Origin: Mixta hanseatica
GTDB taxonomy: Bacteria; Pseudomonadota; Gammaproteobacteria; Enterobacterales; Enterobacteriaceae
NCBI RefSeq assembly: GCF_023517775.1
Contig: NZ_CP082904.1
Span: 1,364,001-1,428,000 of the forward strand
Reading direction: 5' to 3'
DNA: 64,000 bases
Part shown: piece by piece, positions 20,279 through 29,119 of the stretch
How positions within the stretch are numbered: the stretch's first letter is position 1
Layout of the letters: each line of letters opens with the position of its first letter
Notes under the pieces: model-generated
Database searches by the model: none
What the model saw: only the letters and a program-made list of their open reading frames with translations
Told to the model about the DNA's origin: nothing
Program-made: the position numbers and the translations under genes

Positions 20279-21529
20279 ATGGAAACAGCGGTTTCCGCCA
20301 GCAAACTCCCCTCAATATTATGGGGCACGCTGATTATTACCGGTACGGTGGTAGGAGCCGGTATGTTTTCTCTGCCGGTGGTGATGTCCGGCGCCTGGTT
20401 TAGCTGGTCGTCAGCTATCTTATTATTTACCTGGCTATGCATGCTGCTCTCCGGGCTGATGTTCCTTGAGACCAGTCTGCACTATCCCCGCGGGGCAGGT
20501 TTCGATACGCTGACGCGCGATCTGCTGGGCCAGCGCTGGAACGTGCTTAACGGGGCATCCATTCTGTTTGTGCTGGGCATTTTGACCTATGCCTATATCT
20601 CGGCCAGCGGCGCTATTTTGCAGCATACTTTCGCTGCGCTGGCGCTGCCGGTATCCGCCAGGGCGGCGGGGCTGGGCTTTACGCTGCTGGTGGCGCTGTT
20701 TGTCTGGCTGGGAACCGCCGCGGTCAGCCGCGTGACGCTGATTTTCCTCGGCGCGAAAGTGATCACTTTCTTTCTGCTGTTTGGCGGTCTGCTCGGTCAT
20801 GTCAGGTCAGCGCTGCTGTTTGATGTCGGCGGCACGGAAAGCCATTATCTGCGTTATGGCTGGATGGTGATTCCTTTTTGCCTGGCTTCATTTGGCTATC
20901 ACGGCAATATTTCCGGTCTGATTGAGTATTACCGGGGCGAGGGCAAAAAAGTCGCACGCTGCCTGCTGCTGGGAACCGTAGCGGCGCTGATGATTTATCT
21001 GGTCTGGATTGTCGGCACCATGGGAAATATTCCGCGCGTGGACTTTATTGCGATCGCCCAGCGCGGCGGCAATATTGATGCGCTGGTTGATGCCCTGGGC
21101 AATTTACTGCAAAGCGCCTCGCTGAGCGTGCTGCTTACCGTCTTTTCCACTTTTGCCGTTGCCAGTTCCTTTCTGGGTGTTACGCTGGGGCTATTTGATT
21201 ATCTGGCCGATCTGTTGAAAATGGATAACGGCGCGACAGGTCGGTTAAAAACCACTGTTATCACCTTTGTCGTTCCGCTCTCCGCGGCGCTTATCTGGCC
21301 GAACGGCTTTCTGGTGGCGATTGGTTATGCCGGGCTGGCAGCAACCGTATGGGCCGTTATCACGCCGGCGCTGCTGGTCTGGCGCGCCCGGCAACGCTTC
21401 CCGCACTTTCAGGGCTGGCGTTTAAAAGGAGGCAACCTGCCCGTACTGCTGGTGCTACTGTTTGCCGTCCTGAATATTATCGTTTCGCTACTCAGCTACG
21501 CCGATCTGCTGCCGGTATACGCCCGCTAA
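20279..21529 (+). CDS. mtr: Aromatic amino acid permease, Mtr (tryptophan) type
   Basis: Inner-membrane hydroxy/aromatic amino acid permease (HAAAP family) predicted to import tryptophan by proton symport. 416 residues with about 11 hydrophobic segments. The N-terminal signature [19 protein letters not shown] and the stretch [16 protein letters not shown] match Mtr better than TyrP or TnaB. It lies between glnS and fur, where E. coli has chiPQ, and is a single-gene unit with its own promoter and terminator. AAGGAT sits 7 nt before the ATG. The tryptophan assignment is supported by the TrpR-like operator; substrate specificity remains inference. Confidence 0.85.
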   Translation: METAVSASKLPSILWGTLIITGTVVGAGMFSLPVVMSGAWFSWSSAILLFTWLCMLLSGLMFLETSLHYPRGAGFDTLTRDLLGQRWNVLNGASILFVLGILTYAYISASGAILQHTFAALALPVSARAAGLGFTLLVALFVWLGTAAVSRVTLIFLGAKVITFFLLFGGLLGHVRSALLFDVGGTESHYLRYGWMVIPFCLASFGYHGNISGLIEYYRGEGKKVARCLLLGTVAALMIYLVWIVGTMGNIPRVDFIAIAQRGGNIDALVDALGNLLQSASLSVLLTVFSTFAVASSFLGVTLGLFDYLADLLKMDNGATGRLKTTVITFVVPLSAALIWPNGFLVAIGYAGLAATVWAVITPALLVWRARQRFPHFQGWRLKGGNLPVLLVLLFAVLNIIVSLLSYADLLPVYAR

Positions 21530-21589
21530 AATTATTTCCGGGACGATGCTCGCGGTTTAACGCGCCTGGAACGGCAGCACGCAGCCATA

Positions 21590-21617
21590 AAAAAACCGGT
21601 GCCTGAGCACCGGTTTT
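21590..21617 (-). terminator. Bidirectional terminator between mtr and fur
   Basis: ACCGGTGC-CTGA-GCACCGGT (21595-21614) is followed by T7 on the minus strand (fur side) and by TTTC on the plus strand (mtr side). Confidence 0.85.
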
Positions 21618-21641
21618 CAGATTACTGCATAGCATAATTGA

Positions 21642-22085
21642 TTATTTATCGTGTAGTGTTTCGTCTTCGCGGCAGTCGCCTGACGCGCAGTGACCATACA
21701 GATAGAGACTGTGGTTGGTCAGTTTAATGCCGTGACGCGTGGCGATTTCACGCTGGCGAGATTCGATAGACTCATCACTAAATTCAATAACCTTACCGCA
21801 GTCCAGGCAGATCAGATGATCGTGGTGCTGCTGCTGGGTCAGTTCGAAAACGGATTTGCCGCCTTCGAAGTTATGGCGCGTAACGATACCGGCATCGTCG
21901 AACTGGTTCAGGACGCGATAAACCGTCGCCAGCCCAATCTCTTCGCCCATATCAATCAGACGCTTATATAACTCTTCCGCACTGACGTGATGGCTCTCTG
22001 GTCCCTGAAGCACTTCCAGGATTTTTAGTCGCGGAAGAGTGACCTTCAGGCCGGCCTTCTTTAATGCGGTGTTATTGTCAGTCAT
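21642..22085 (-). CDS. fur: Ferric uptake regulator Fur
   Basis: Fe(II)-dependent repressor of iron acquisition genes. 147 residues: an N-terminal winged helix (PRLKILEVLQ... through AEELYKRLIDMGEEIGLATVYRVL) and a C-terminal metal-binding dimerisation domain with QHHDHLICLDCGKVIEF and the zinc pair CASGDC. An out-of-frame reading frame overlaps its start codon, reminiscent of the E. coli uof leader (see findings). Confidence 0.98.
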   Translation of the reverse strand: MTDNNTALKKAGLKVTLPRLKILEVLQGPESHHVSAEELYKRLIDMGEEIGLATVYRVLNQFDDAGIVTRHNFEGGKSVFELTQQQHHDHLICLDCGKVIEFSDESIESRQREIATRHGIKLTNHSLYLYGHCASGDCREDETLHDK

Positions 22086-22446
22086 GCGGATATTGTCCTG
22101 TTACTTTGCTAGTCACAATGTGGCTGAACAGCCATGAACATCGGTCGACGCTAAGCTAATAGCGTCTCATTATAGAACTGATGCTTCGAAATGAAAACCG
22201 TAAGGGTGCGCGTGAAATCGCAAGTGGAAGTAAAGAGAAGATCGCTACGTCCGGCGTTGTTCATGCCCATATGATGCTGTGTTTACATTTCGCTTAATCC
22301 TGCCGCTTTACAGCACGACGGCAGGAAAGCGCGTGACCGATACGGGTATTCTACCGACTCAATGATAAAATTTTCAAACCCGTACCTATCATTTCTATAG
22401 GAAAAACCTGTTACGCGATGTGATTTACAGCACATTGCGCACGAAA
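22086..22446 (-). promoter_or_regulatory. fur promoter/leader region
   Basis: A 361-nt gap between fldA and fur with two candidate minus-strand promoters. The distal one is TTGAAA (22377-22372), 18-bp spacer, TAGAAT (22353-22348). The proximal one is TTTTCA (22197-22192), 17-bp spacer, TATAAT (22174-22169). Multiple fur promoters, plus read-through from fldA, are known in E. coli. A weak hairpin (CCTGCCG paired with CGGCAGG, about 22300-22326) lies between them. Confidence 0.55.
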
Positions 22447-22977
22447 TCAGGCTTCCAGAATTTCCTGCAGGTGCAGTTCTGCATAAATCTGTTTAACCCA
22501 TTTATCCACGCGTTCGTTAGTCAATTCGGGCTGACGGTCTTCATCAATCGCTAAACCGAGGAAGTGTTTATCGTCCGCCAGGCCTTTCGACGCTTCGAAA
22601 TGGTAGCCTTCGGTTGGCCAGTGGCCTACGATCACCGCACCGTTCGGCTCAATGATATCGCGGATGGTGCCCATCGCATCGCAGAAGTATTCTGCGTAAT
22701 CTTCCTGGTCGCCGCAGCCAAACAGCGCCACCAGTTTACCGTTGAAGTCGATCTCTTCCAGCGTTGGGAAAAAATCATCCCAGTCGCACTGCGCTTCGCC
22801 GTAGTACCAGGTCGGGATACCTAACAGCAGAATATCAAAAGCTTCCAGATCTTCTTTACTGCTCTTGGCAATATCATGCACTTCGGCAACATCGCTACCG
22901 AGCTGTTTCTGGATCATCTTTGCAATATTTTCTGTATTGCCGGTATCGCTGCCAAAGAAAATACCTACGATTGCCAT
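22447..22977 (-). CDS. fldA: Flavodoxin 1
   Basis: FMN electron carrier, essential in E. coli, that donates electrons to radical-SAM and other enzymes (MiaB here is a potential client). 176 residues, exactly the family length. The phosphate-binding loop is [13 protein letters not shown] at about 9-21, and the flavin-stacking loops include [17 protein letters not shown] and [12 protein letters not shown]. Upstream of fur, as in E. coli. Confidence 0.97.
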   Translation of the reverse strand: MAIVGIFFGSDTGNTENIAKMIQKQLGSDVAEVHDIAKSSKEDLEAFDILLLGIPTWYYGEAQCDWDDFFPTLEEIDFNGKLVALFGCGDQEDYAEYFCDAMGTIRDIIEPNGAVIVGHWPTEGYHFEASKGLADDKHFLGLAIDEDRQPELTNERVDKWVKQIYAELHLQEILEA

Positions 22978-23116
22978 GAGTTTAGTAACCTCTTGAAACT
23001 TAAATATATGGTAACTGCCCGTTGTCTGCAGATTACGGCAATAATAGCAGAGACCGTCAGGAGGCGGAACTCGTAAAGCCGCTGCATTTGTTTCTTAGTG
23101 CGCTTCTGCCAGCCGT

Positions 23117-23392
23117 TCAAAGCGCCTGCAACTGGGCGAGAATCATCTCTTCGATCAGCTCGCTGCGGCTGACGCCACGTTCGGCCGCCATTGCGTTAAG
23201 CGCATCGACGGCCTCACTGTTCATCTTCAGTTCAACGCGCCGTAACCCGCGGACTTTGTCACGCTTCAGCTGGTTGCGCTTGTTGATACGAAGTTGTTCA
23301 TCACGCGACAGCGGACTGGTTTTCGGGCGTCCCGGGCGACGTTCATCTGCGAAGAGATCGAGCGTGGTCCGGTCCGTTTGTTCTTTTGCCAT
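23117..23392 (-). CDS. ybfE: YbfE, small DNA-binding-like protein of the LexA regulon in E. coli
   Basis: 91 residues from the ATG at 23392 (MAKEQTDRTTLDLFA); the frame extends 14 codons upstream, but E. coli YbfE starts here. It is basic in the middle (RINKRNQLKRDKVRGLRRVELKMN) with a ribbon-helix-helix-like C-terminus (VSRSELIEEMI). The function is not established. E. coli ybfE is LexA-repressed, but I found no CTGT-N8-ACAG box in the roughly 150 nt upstream. Confidence 0.85.
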   Translation of the reverse strand: MAKEQTDRTTLDLFADERRPGRPKTSPLSRDEQLRINKRNQLKRDKVRGLRRVELKMNSEAVDALNAMAAERGVSRSELIEEMILAQLQAL

Positions 23393-23548
23393 AGAATCGT
23401 GATACTGAATGGGCTGCGCGTTTGCGCCGCGCATGGTGACGTTTTGGGCCGGTTTGCCGCCAGTTTTTCGGCGGCAAAATTTTAGCGCGCCATCATACCC
23501 TGACGTAAGAGCGAGAACAATCTTTGTCGACCCGTTAACATATTGCTT

Positions 23549-24313
23549 TTACAGTGCTAAAAAACGCCGCACGGCCCGTAGCACCGCATCCGGTTTTTCA
23601 GCATGAACCCAGTGCCCGGCGCCGGCAATCACATGCGCACGCGCTGCGGGAAACTGCGCCAGCAAAGCATTACGATGAATATCATCAAGATAGGGTGACA
23701 GTTCGCCGCGAATAAACAGCGCCGGCCCACGCCAGGCAGGCACCTCTTCCCAGCCGGAGATGGCAGTGTAGTTGTCCCACAGCGCCGGGACGTTAAAACG
23801 CCATGCGCCCTCATGAAAAGATTTCAGCAGAAACTGAATCACCCCTTCTTCAGCAAGAATCTCGCGCATCACGCTGGCGGCTTCGCTGCGCAGCTGCACC
23901 TGTGCGGCGGTGACGGCATTCACGGCGGCAAAAATTTCATCGTGACGTCGGGTGCGATAATCAACCGGGGCGATATCTACCAGCACCAGCTGTTCGATGC
24001 GCTCGGGCGCCAGCGCCGTCATGGTCATGGCGATTTTTCCGCCCATGGAGTGGCCGATTACCGCTAATTTATCTATGCCGTGCGCATCCAGCGTATCCAG
24101 CATATCCTGCGCCATCGCCCGATAAGACATCTCGTCGCTGCGCGGCGACAGGCCATGATTGCGCACATCCACCTGAATCAACGGGCGATCCGCTTTTAAG
24201 CCGCGCGCCAGCACGCCTAAATTATCCAGGCTGCCGAACAGGCCATGAATAAGCAGGATGGGAAGGGCGTTGGGATCGGACTGTTCAGTTTGCAGGCGAG
24301 TATTCAAATTCAT
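23549..24313 (-). CDS. ybfF: Alpha/beta-hydrolase YbfF (acyl-CoA/ester esterase)
   Basis: Cytoplasmic esterase with reported activity on palmitoyl-CoA, malonyl-CoA and short esters in E. coli. 254 residues. The oxyanion motif is LIHGLFGSLDNLG (about 21-33), the nucleophile elbow GHSMGG gives Ser89, and the catalytic His lies in AGAGHWVHAEKP near the C-terminus. Divergent from seqA. Confidence 0.93.
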   Translation of the reverse strand: MNLNTRLQTEQSDPNALPILLIHGLFGSLDNLGVLARGLKADRPLIQVDVRNHGLSPRSDEMSYRAMAQDMLDTLDAHGIDKLAVIGHSMGGKIAMTMTALAPERIEQLVLVDIAPVDYRTRRHDEIFAAVNAVTAAQVQLRSEAASVMREILAEEGVIQFLLKSFHEGAWRFNVPALWDNYTAISGWEEVPAWRGPALFIRGELSPYLDDIHRNALLAQFPAARAHVIAGAGHWVHAEKPDAVLRAVRRFLAL

Positions 24314-24565
24314 GGCAAAGTTCTTACAGTTGAAAGGAAAGCATAGGTTATCATGGTTTATAGACTGCCTGCTGGTGAGTGGTTGTTTGCCGGGTGGCTT
24401 TGCGGCATATTCTGACTTTTGCCTGCAAGCGCCAACGTCGCTACCGACCCGCAGGATTTAACTTTATAATCCTTATGTTAGAACCAGCGCACAGATTGTA
24501 CAGCTGAAATTTGCTACTACGCGCTGCGGCTGGTTCTGCCACAAGCAATTACCGTACGGATAAAG

Positions 24566-25117
24566 ATGAAAACGATTGAAGTCGACGAAGAACTCTATCG
24601 CTATATTGCCAGCCACACGCAGCACATTGGTGAAAGCGCCTCCGACATTTTACGCCGGATGTTGAAATTTACCGCGGGTCAGAGCGCGCCGGTCGCCGCT
24701 GCGACCCCGGCGCCTGCCGTTAGCGTGCGTCAGGAAAATGAAGCCAGCAAGCCCACCACGCGCGCGCAAGATCGCGTGCGGGCGGTGCGTGAGCTGCTAC
24801 TCTCTGATGAGTACGCCGAGCAGAATAAAGCGGTAAATCGCTTCATGTTGATTTTATCGACGCTTTATCGTCTTGATCCCGACGCGTTTGCCGAGGCCAC
24901 TGCATCGCTGCAGGGACGCACGCGCGTTTACTTTGCCGGCGATGAACAAACACTGTTGCAGCATGGCACCCATACCAAGCCGAAGCATGTTCCCGGTACG
25001 CCGTATTGGGTGATCACCAACACTAACACAGGCCGCAAATGCAGCATGGTGGAGCACATCATGCTGGCTATGCAGTTCCCTCCGGAGCTGTCAGATAAGG
25101 TTTGCGGCACCATTTAA
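24566..25117 (+). CDS. seqA: Replication initiation regulator SeqA
   Basis: Binds hemimethylated GATC sites to sequester oriC and organise nascent DNA. 183 residues: an N-terminal oligomerisation domain (MKTIEVDEELYRYIASHT, about 1-35), a flexible Ala/Pro-rich linker (about 50-70), and the C-terminal DNA-binding domain containing HTKPKHVPGTPYWVITNTNT. Followed after 24 nt by pgm, as in E. coli. Confidence 0.97.
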   Translation: MKTIEVDEELYRYIASHTQHIGESASDILRRMLKFTAGQSAPVAAATPAPAVSVRQENEASKPTTRAQDRVRAVRELLLSDEYAEQNKAVNRFMLILSTLYRLDPDAFAEATASLQGRTRVYFAGDEQTLLQHGTHTKPKHVPGTPYWVITNTNTGRKCSMVEHIMLAMQFPPELSDKVCGTI

Positions 25118-25141
25118 CTGAAGCGTCAGGGAGAAGCGCCA

Positions 25142-26782
25142 ATGGCCAATCACCCCCGTGCCGGGCAGCCAGCCCAGCAGAGCGATTTGATTAACGTTGC
25201 ACAATTAACATCCCAGTATTACGTTCTGCAGCCAGAAAAAGGGAATGCGGAACATGCGGTGAAATTTGGCACCTCAGGGCATCGCGGCAGCGCCGCGCGT
25301 CAGAGTTTCAATGAAACCCATATTCTGGCTATCGCCCAGGCCATTGCTGAAGAACGTAAAAAGAATGGGATTACTGGCCCTTGCTACGTGGGTAAAGATA
25401 CGCACGCGCTGTCCGAGCCGGCGATCATTTCCGTGCTGGAAGTGTTAGCGGCTAACGGCGTGGATGTGATTGTGCAGCAGGATAACGGCTATACGCCGAC
25501 GCCGGCCATCTCCAACGCAATCCTTGAGCATAACAAAGCGGGCGGCACCCAAGCTGACGGCATCGTAATTACGCCTTCCCATAATCCGCCGGAAGATGGT
25601 GGGATTAAATACAATCCGCCAAACGGCGGCCCGGCTGACACGAACGTCACCAAAGTGGTGGAAGATCGCGCTAACCAGCTGATTCAAAACGATCTGCAAG
25701 AGGTTAAACGCCTGCCTCTGGAGCAGGCGTGGGCCAGCGGCCATATTCAGGAAAAAGATCTGATCCAGCCTTATATTGAAGGTCTGGCGCAGGTAGTGGA
25801 TATGGACGCGATTAAAAAAGCGGGCCTGAAAATCGGCGTTGATCCGCTGGGCGGCTCCGGTATGGAATACTGGAAACGTATCGCTGAGCATTATCAGCTG
25901 GATTTAACCATCGTTAACGACGCTATCGATCAGACCTTCCGCTTCATGCATCTGGATAAAGATGGCGTGGTGCGCATGGACTGCTCATCAGAGTGTGCGA
26001 TGGCTGGCCTGCTGGCGCTGCGCGATAAGTTCGATCTGGCTTTCGGCAACGACCCTGACTACGACCGTCATGGCATTGTGACGCCGGCAGGCCTGATGAA
26101 CCCGAACCACTATCTGGCGGTGGCGATCAATTACCTGTTCCAGCATCGTCCGCAGTGGGGCAAAGAGGTCGCCGTGGGTAAAACCCTGGTCTCCAGCGCC
26201 ATGATTGACCGCGTGGTTAATGATATCGGCCGCAAACTGGTGGAAGTGCCAGTGGGCTTCAAATGGTTTGTAGATGGTCTGTTCGACGGCAGCTTTGGCT
26301 TTGGCGGCGAAGAGAGCGCCGGGGCGTCTTTCCTGCGCTTCGACGGTACGCCGTGGTCTACCGATAAAGACGGGATCATCCTCTGCCTGCTGGCGGCGGA
26401 AATCACCGCGGTAACCGGTAAAAACCCGCAGCAGCACTATGACGAACTGGCAGCGCGTTTCGGCGCGCCAAGCTATAACCGTTTGCAGGCGTCAGCCACT
26501 TCCGCGCAGAAAGCCGCGCTATCGAAACTGTCGCCGGAAATGGTCAGCGCGTCCACGCTGGCTGGCGATCCGATTACGGCGCGTCTAACCAGCGCGCCGG
26601 GCAATGGGGCCTCGATTGGTGGTCTGAAAGTGATGACGGAAAACGGCTGGTTTGCCGCGCGTCCGTCCGGTACGGAAGATGCTTACAAAATTTATTGTGA
26701 AAGCTTCCTCGGCGCCGAACATCGCGAAAAAATCGAAAAAGAAGCCGTAGAGATTGTCAGTGCCGTGCTGAAAAACGCCTGA
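25142..26782 (+). CDS. pgm: Phosphoglucomutase
   Basis: Interconverts glucose-1-P and glucose-6-P, linking glycolysis with glycogen, LPS and trehalose precursors. 546 residues. The phosphoserine is S146 in [11 protein letters not shown], the metal loop is [10 protein letters not shown], the sugar-binding loop is [10 protein letters not shown], and the phosphate-binding motif is [12 protein letters not shown]. Probably co-transcribed with seqA. Confidence 0.97.
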   Translation: MANHPRAGQPAQQSDLINVAQLTSQYYVLQPEKGNAEHAVKFGTSGHRGSAARQSFNETHILAIAQAIAEERKKNGITGPCYVGKDTHALSEPAIISVLEVLAANGVDVIVQQDNGYTPTPAISNAILEHNKAGGTQADGIVITPSHNPPEDGGIKYNPPNGGPADTNVTKVVEDRANQLIQNDLQEVKRLPLEQAWASGHIQEKDLIQPYIEGLAQVVDMDAIKKAGLKIGVDPLGGSGMEYWKRIAEHYQLDLTIVNDAIDQTFRFMHLDKDGVVRMDCSSECAMAGLLALRDKFDLAFGNDPDYDRHGIVTPAGLMNPNHYLAVAINYLFQHRPQWGKEVAVGKTLVSSAMIDRVVNDIGRKLVEVPVGFKWFVDGLFDGSFGFGGEESAGASFLRFDGTPWSTDKDGIILCLLAAEITAVTGKNPQQHYDELAARFGAPSYNRLQASATSAQKAALSKLSPEMVSASTLAGDPITARLTSAPGNGASIGGLKVMTENGWFAARPSGTEDAYKIYCESFLGAEHREKIEKEAVEIVSAVLKNA

Positions 26783-26800
26783 GGCTAATCGATACGAACA

Positions 26801-26827
26801 AGGCGCTGAGATTCAGCGCCTTTTTTT
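26801..26827 (+). terminator. pgm terminator
   Basis: AGGCGCTGA-GAT-TCAGCGCCT followed by six or more T (to 26827), between the convergent ends of pgm and kdpE. Confidence 0.85.
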
Positions 26828-26844
26828 ATGGGCGCTTGCCACTG

Positions 26845-27522
26845 TTACGGCATAAAACGGTAGCCGATCCCGGTTTCGGTAAGCAGATGCGCGGGCCGGG
26901 CCGGGTCCTGTTCCAGCTTTTGCCGTAGATGTCCCATATAAATGCGCAAATAGTGGCTGTGCTCTACCGCATTTGGTCCCCAGACGTGGTTTAGCAGCTG
27001 TCGCTGCGTCATCACCTTGCCTGGATTATTCAGCAGCAGCGCCAGCAAACGAAACTCGGTAGGCGTCAGATGCAGCGTTTCACCATTACGCACAATATGA
27101 TGCGCGGCCAAATCCACCTGAATCTGGCCAAACTGCACCCGCGCATTCGGCGTCTGTTGTCCTGCCTGACGGCGCAGCGCAACGCGCACGCGCGCCAATA
27201 GTTCGCCTACGCCGAACGGCTTAGTCAGAAAATCATCTGCGCCGGCATCCAGGGCGATGATTTTATCCTGCTCTTCGCTACGCGCGGAAAGCACAATAAC
27301 CGGTACGCTGCTCCACTGGCGGAAATCACGAATAAATTCGATGCCATCGCCATCCGGCAGGCCCAGATCAAGGATAACTAAATCGGGCTTACGGGTAGCC
27401 GCCTCGATTAGCCCACGCTGTAATGTATCGCTGTCATAAACGCGTAACGCTTCGCTTTCCAGCGCCACGCGCAGGAAGCGACGGATCTCTTTTTCATCTT
27501 CAACAATCAGTACGCTGGTCAA
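26845..27522 (-). CDS. kdpE: KdpE-type response regulator, without an adjacent kdpD
   Basis: OmpR/PhoB-family regulator; KdpE normally activates kdpFABC after phosphorylation by the sensor kinase KdpD. 225 residues. The receiver domain is intact with E8, D9, phospho-acceptor D52, S79 and K101. The winged-helix domain ends with a recognition helix region (VEHSHYLRIYMGHLRQKL) nearly identical to E. coli KdpE. The start is TTG at 27522, 8 nt after GGGAG. In E. coli kdpD lies immediately upstream; here the upstream gene is ybfA on the other strand, and no kdpD or kdpFABC is present in the window. Confidence 0.93.
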   Translation of the reverse strand: MTSVLIVEDEKEIRRFLRVALESEALRVYDSDTLQRGLIEAATRKPDLVILDLGLPDGDGIEFIRDFRQWSSVPVIVLSARSEEQDKIIALDAGADDFLTKPFGVGELLARVRVALRRQAGQQTPNARVQFGQIQVDLAAHHIVRNGETLHLTPTEFRLLALLLNNPGKVMTQRQLLNHVWGPNAVEHSHYLRIYMGHLRQKLEQDPARPAHLLTETGIGYRFMP

Positions 27523-27785
27523 AACGTTGACTCCCTGGCGCTACACAACCATGACGAAAAGCGCACTTTAGCAAAACCCGCTGTGCTTTGCGTTGAAATC
27601 CCATTGGGCTGGCACAAAGTAGTCACCTGACGTTAACACCAATGTAACCTAATTACATAAATAATCAGAAGCTGCGCTTTTTTTCGTCAGTTTAGTGGTC
27701 GGATGAGTAGTAAAATTACACAGTGCAGCGTATGATGATTAACTAATGAACGATTTATTGCTGGTTACTTTTCCGGGAGGCTCCG

Positions 27786-27989
27786 ATGATCTACGCCAGT
27801 TATCCTCTGCATAAAATTATTCTGCGGCGCACCGCCGTGGTTATCATCGGCCTGCTGGCACTACCGGTTATGCTGTTACGTAGCGATCGGGCGCGTTTTT
27901 ACAGCTATCTGCACCGCGTCTGGAGCAAAACCAGCAGTAAACCCGTTTGGCTGGCGCAGGCCGAAGCCGTTGGCGGGGATATCTACTAG
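27786..27989 (+). CDS. ybfA: Small membrane protein YbfA
   Basis: 67 residues; function unknown. There is one hydrophobic segment (about 13-33, [16 protein letters not shown]) followed by a conserved basic/aromatic stretch [16 protein letters not shown] shared with E. coli YbfA. In E. coli it sits just beyond kdpF, so its position next to kdpE here marks the right edge of a missing kdpFABCD block. GGGAGG precedes the ATG. Confidence 0.88.
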   Translation: MIYASYPLHKIILRRTAVVIIGLLALPVMLLRSDRARFYSYLHRVWSKTSSKPVWLAQAEAVGGDIY

Positions 27990-28026
27990 GCTGCTTTTTT
28001 CCTGATGCCCGGCTCAGCACGACCTC

Positions 28027-28052
28027 TCCCGCCTCTCAGGCGGGATTTTTTT
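28027..28052 (+). terminator. ybfA terminator
   Basis: TCCCGCC-TCTCA-GGCGGGA followed by seven T. Confidence 0.9.
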
Positions 28053-28117
28053 GCGTTGCGCCACAGCATGACGGGATTTTCGGTGCGTCCGTCAGCAGCT
28101 TCAGCTACACTTAAACT

Positions 28118-28142
28118 TATACAAGAAGTTTGAGGTTGTACA
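28118..28142 (+). promoter_or_regulatory. Repeated T(A/G)TACA elements in front of ybgA-phr
   Basis: TATACA (28118-28123) and TGTACA (28137-28142) are separated by 13 bp, each inside a larger near-palindrome of the form ACTTRTACAAGW. The second copy lies between the likely ribosome-binding GAGG (28132-28135) and the ybgA ATG (28146). Paired TGTACA-like elements are reported for LitR/CarH MerR-family photoreceptor regulators that control photolyase genes. Whether such a regulator acts here is inference. Confidence 0.45.
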
Positions 28143-28145
28143 AGT

Positions 28146-29099
28146 ATGAGTGAGAAGATCCCGGTAGGAATCAGCGCCTGTTTATTGGGCGACAGCGTGC
28201 GTTTTGATGGCGGGCATAAACGGCTGGCTTTTGCTGCTGACGCGCTGGCCCCCTATGTACGCTATGAGCCGATCTGCCCGGAAATGGCGATCGGCTTGCC
28301 TACGCCGCGCCCGGCCCTGCGCCTGGTTAAAAACCAGGATGACGTCTCACTTTGCTTCAGCAAAACCGGTGGTGAAGAGATCACCGGGCAGATGCGCGAC
28401 TTTGCCCGGCAGAAAGTCGCCGGGCTGCATCATCTGTGCGGCTATATTCTGTGTGCTAAATCCCCCAGCTGCGGCATGGAGCGGGTACGTATCTATGAGC
28501 CCGACAGCAACAATAATCGCAAGGAGGGCGTGGGGATTTTTGCTCAGGCGCTACAGCAAGAGATGCCCTGGCTGCCGATGGAAGAGGACGGGCGCCTGCA
28601 TGACGACACGCTGCGGGAAAATTTTGTTGGCCGCGTTTATGCGCTGCATGAGTTTAACCAGCTCTGGCGCGAAGGCGTGACGGCGCACAAGCTAATGTCA
28701 TTTCATACGCGTTATAAGCTGCTACTGCTGGCGCATTCACAGCCGGAATATCGCGAGCTGGGGCCGTTTGTCGCGGCAATGAATGACTATTCCTCGCTGG
28801 AGGCGTACGCCACTGAATACCGCAATCGACTGATGAAACTGATGAAGCATCCCGCCACGCGCCGCAATCATACTAACGTTTTGATGCATGTACAGGGCTA
28901 CTTCCGTAAACAACTCACCTCGTCGCAACGTCAGGAGCTGGCATCGCTGATCGATCGCTACCGCCAGGGCTTGCAGCCGCTGCTGGCGCCGATCACCCTG
29001 ATCAAACACTATATGAAAGAATACCCGCATGAATGGCTGTCGCAGCAGCGCTACTTTGAGCCCTATCCAGAAGCGTTACGCCTGCGCTACGGTCGTTGA
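28146..29099 (+). CDS. ybgA: YbgA, full-length DUF523-DUF1722 protein
   Basis: 317 residues; E. coli K-12 YbgA is about 169 residues and has only the DUF1722 half. The N-terminal DUF523 part carries conserved cysteines (ISACLLGDSVRFDGGHKR; CAKSPSCGMERVRIYEP). The C-terminal DUF1722 part carries FHTRYKLLLLAHSQPEYRELG. The biochemical function is not established; linkage to phr suggests a role in UV or light stress, which is inference. Its stop (TGA at 29097-29099) lies 20 nt before the phr ATG. Confidence 0.9.
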   Translation: MSEKIPVGISACLLGDSVRFDGGHKRLAFAADALAPYVRYEPICPEMAIGLPTPRPALRLVKNQDDVSLCFSKTGGEEITGQMRDFARQKVAGLHHLCGYILCAKSPSCGMERVRIYEPDSNNNRKEGVGIFAQALQQEMPWLPMEEDGRLHDDTLRENFVGRVYALHEFNQLWREGVTAHKLMSFHTRYKLLLLAHSQPEYRELGPFVAAMNDYSSLEAYATEYRNRLMKLMKHPATRRNHTNVLMHVQGYFRKQLTSSQRQELASLIDRYRQGLQPLLAPITLIKHYMKEYPHEWLSQQRYFEPYPEALRLRYGR

Positions 29100-29119
29100 G
29101 TTGTAACACAGGAGAGGTT

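Noticed and set aside
27523..27785. Possible remnant of kdpD or kdpF between kdpE and ybfA
   Set aside because: I read the frame ending at the kdpE start and scanned the others; none resembles the C-terminus of KdpD or the KdpF peptide. The gap looks like ordinary leader DNA.
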